A DNA stretch of 6,371 nt, taken from positions 1-6,371 of the forward strand of contig QIHU01000113.1 in assembly GCA_003231035.1 (NCBI GenBank), in the 5' to 3' direction. This document shows, piece after piece, positions 5,335 through 6,371 of this stretch. Every line of letters starts with the position of its first letter. Position 1 is the stretch's first letter. A model generated the notes under the pieces. It was not told where the DNA came from, did no database searches, and saw nothing but the letters and a program-made list of their open reading frames with translations. Source of the DNA: Acidobacteriota bacterium (GTDB lineage Bacteria > Acidobacteriota > Thermoanaerobaculia > Multivoradales > SZUA-115). The position numbers and the translations under genes were made by a program.

Positions 5335-6371
5335 GGTCTCTCCATCTCCAAGTCGGTTCTCACCCCTTGGGGGTCACGGAAGAAGAACTGGGCGGTGCCC
5401 GTCCGGGTGGCCAGATTTACCAGCCACCAGTCGGAACTCCACGAGTCGCCGTCGATGGCGAAGGGGAAATAGCGCGGTAACTCGGGCGCCGAGCGCGCCT
5501 CCGGCTCGAGCGCCGGGAAGCCGGCGGCGAGAATCTCTCCACGGCTGTTGACGGTGTAGGTCAGTCCCACGCCGTCGCAATCCGGTGAACAGATGGCCAA
5601 GAGGATGCCGCGGAAGCTCGAGCCTACCGCCGGAAAGAGGCTTCCGGCCAGTGCCGTGCGTTGCTCCTCAGCGGGTACGGTGAGGGTGGTGGTGGCGACC
5701 GTGGCTCCGTCGAGGTCACGCAAGATCAGGTTGACGTCGAGCGCCGCCGGATTGCGATTGGTCAGCACCACACCCGAATCGCGCAGCCCCAAGTCGACCG
5801 GCACTAGGAAGCCCGAACCGGTCCTCGACGGCGGCAGGCTGCGCGGTATCACCAGCGCTCCGGCGCTGGAGGTTCCGACAATCTGGTCTTCGAGCAGCTG
5901 CACCAAGGGATAGGTCGCGCTCTGGTCGGCTTGGATCCTCACCTGAGCCGTGGGCACGGCTCCCGCGACCGGCCCGGCGGCCTCGAACTCCCACAAGAAG
6001 TAGCCGCCGAAGGGGATGCTGTAGTTGACGGTGGTGCCTCCCCCGCCCACCAGCGCCAATGGCGCGCCGGAGTCAGCTAGCACTTCGAGGCTACCGGTGA
6101 TCGTAACCGGGTGGGGGTTGAGCAGTGCCAAACGGTGGGTGGTACCCACGGTCGGCAGGAGAACTTGCACCGTCGGCGAGCGGGCCAGCTCTTGATCGCC
6201 GACAAGGAAGCGAGCGGTGACCAACGGATCGAGGAAGGTGGTGGGGCGCAGGTTCTCGCGCACCGTTTGCACCGAGACCACCAATGCCGCCTTGGCGAAG
6301 ATCGACAACATCCCTTCGTAGGGATCGCTTAGCAAGAGCTCGTCATTGAGGATCAGATTGCGCCACCCCCG
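5331..6371 (-). CDS. Modular, probably secreted protein of unknown function, C-terminal part (5' end outside window)
   Basis: The frame is open to the edge of the window, so this is the last 346 residues of a longer protein; the TTG at 6335-6333 is not convincing as a start because the reading continues upstream (RGWRNLILNDEL). No known enzyme motif was recognised. The protein is rich in beta-forming V, L, T and G residues, with few lysines, and contains three related stretches with the core L-x-N followed by two strands and a D-x-x-G turn (see the repeat entry). Two close cysteines occur in CSPDCDG. Such modules look like immunoglobulin-like or carbohydrate-binding beta sandwiches of exported proteins, and I recall similar ones in secreted acidobacterial proteins, but this is recollection only. 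The stop TGA overlaps the start of the glycosidase gene (ATGA), implying co-expression and perhaps a shared target outside the cytoplasm. A signal peptide cannot be checked because the N-terminus is missing. Confidence 0.75.
   Translation of the reverse strand, partial: RGWRNLILNDELLLSDPYEGMLSIFAKAALVVSVQTVRENLRPTTFLDPLVTARFLVGDQELARSPTVQVLLPTVGTTHRLALLNPHPVTITGSLEVLADSGAPLALVGGGGTTVNYSIPFGGYFLWEFEAAGPVAGAVPTAQVRIQADQSATYPLVQLLEDQIVGTSSAGALVIPRSLPPSRTGSGFLVPVDLGLRDSGVVLTNRNPAALDVNLILRDLDGATVATTTLTVPAEEQRTALAGSLFPAVGSSFRGILLAICSPDCDGVGLTYTVNSRGEILAAGFPALEPEARSAPELPRYFPFAIDGDSWSSDWWLVNLATRTGTAQFFFRDPQGVRTDLEMERP
5334..6158 (-). repeat. Three tandem beta modules within the modular protein, last one truncated
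   Basis: Three degenerate protein-level repeats can be aligned by eye. Module A (about 6158-5826) has LALLNPHPVTITGSLEVL then DSGAPL. Module B (about 5813-5505) has VVLTNRNPAALDVNLILR then DLDGATV. Module C (about 5477-5334) has WWLVNLATRTGTAQFFFR then DPQGVRT. The shared pattern is a hydrophobic pair, L-x-N, a variable turn, a hydrophobic strand, then a D-x-x-G-type hairpin. A and B continue for roughly 60 further residues; C stops about 10 residues after its hairpin. The repeats are not recognisable at DNA level, so they are old. Modules A and B are linked by IPRSLPPSRTGSG, B and C by a short segment ending in APELPRYFPFAIDG. Confidence 0.55.
5340..5343 (-). promoter_or_regulatory. Ribosome binding site of the glycosidase gene
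   Basis: GGAG, 5 nt before the ATG at 5334 and inside the last codons of the upstream modular-protein gene. Together with the ATGA overlap it supports translational coupling and fixes the glycosidase start ahead of its signal peptide. Confidence 0.7.

Noticed and set aside
6311..6325. Short palindrome (tcccttcgtaggga) near the right edge
   Set aside because: It is imperfect, lies inside coding sequence (SDPYEG), and occurs only once, so it is probably chance.
5331..6335. Complete gene starting at the TTG at 6335
   Set aside because: The frame continues open to the window edge with similar composition, and no good ribosome site precedes the TTG; it reads better as the end of a longer protein.

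Overview
All six genes in this window lie on the minus strand. They are packed almost without gaps, so the window reads as the inside of one long transcription unit running from high to low coordinates. GC is high (about 60% by eye), alternative TTG starts occur, and there is a secreted protein built from beta-rich modules with an 'LxNp' core. Together these suggest a Gram-negative environmental bacterium. Acidobacteriota is my best guess, but it rests on module style and gene mix, not on a marker gene. No rRNA, tRNA, CRISPR array, transposase or phage gene is visible.

Layout in transcription order: (1) 6371-5331, the C-terminal part of a probably extracellular protein of unknown function with repeated beta modules, the last of which is cut short; (2) 5334-3796, a secreted GH51-like glycoside hydrolase resembling alpha-L-arabinofuranosidases; (3) 3772-2594, a GT-B glycosyltransferase of the GT4 type; (4) 2597-1101, an inner-membrane polysaccharide co-polymerase (Wzz/GumC type) without a tyrosine-kinase domain; (5) 1104-454, a left-handed beta-helix (hexapeptide) O-acyltransferase; (6) 416-1, the N-terminal part of an acyl-CoA dehydrogenase that runs off the window.

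Junctions 1/2, 2597/2594 and 1104/1101 are 4-bp stop/start overlaps (ATGA, ATGA, TTGA). Genes 2 and 3 are 23 bp apart with the start chosen here. Genes 5 and 6 are 37 bp apart. No promoter or terminator could be identified, and there is no gene-free stretch longer than 37 bp.

Genes 3-5 are typical parts of a cell-surface polysaccharide pathway: a sugar transferase, a chain-length/export factor and a decorating acyltransferase. The secreted glycosidase could trim or release the same polymer. The modular secreted protein could be a surface partner. The acyl-CoA dehydrogenase is the odd member: it either makes an unusual acyl donor or is an unrelated downstream gene. The polymer, the polymerase (Wzy), the flippase (Wzx) and the outer-membrane exporter are not in the window.
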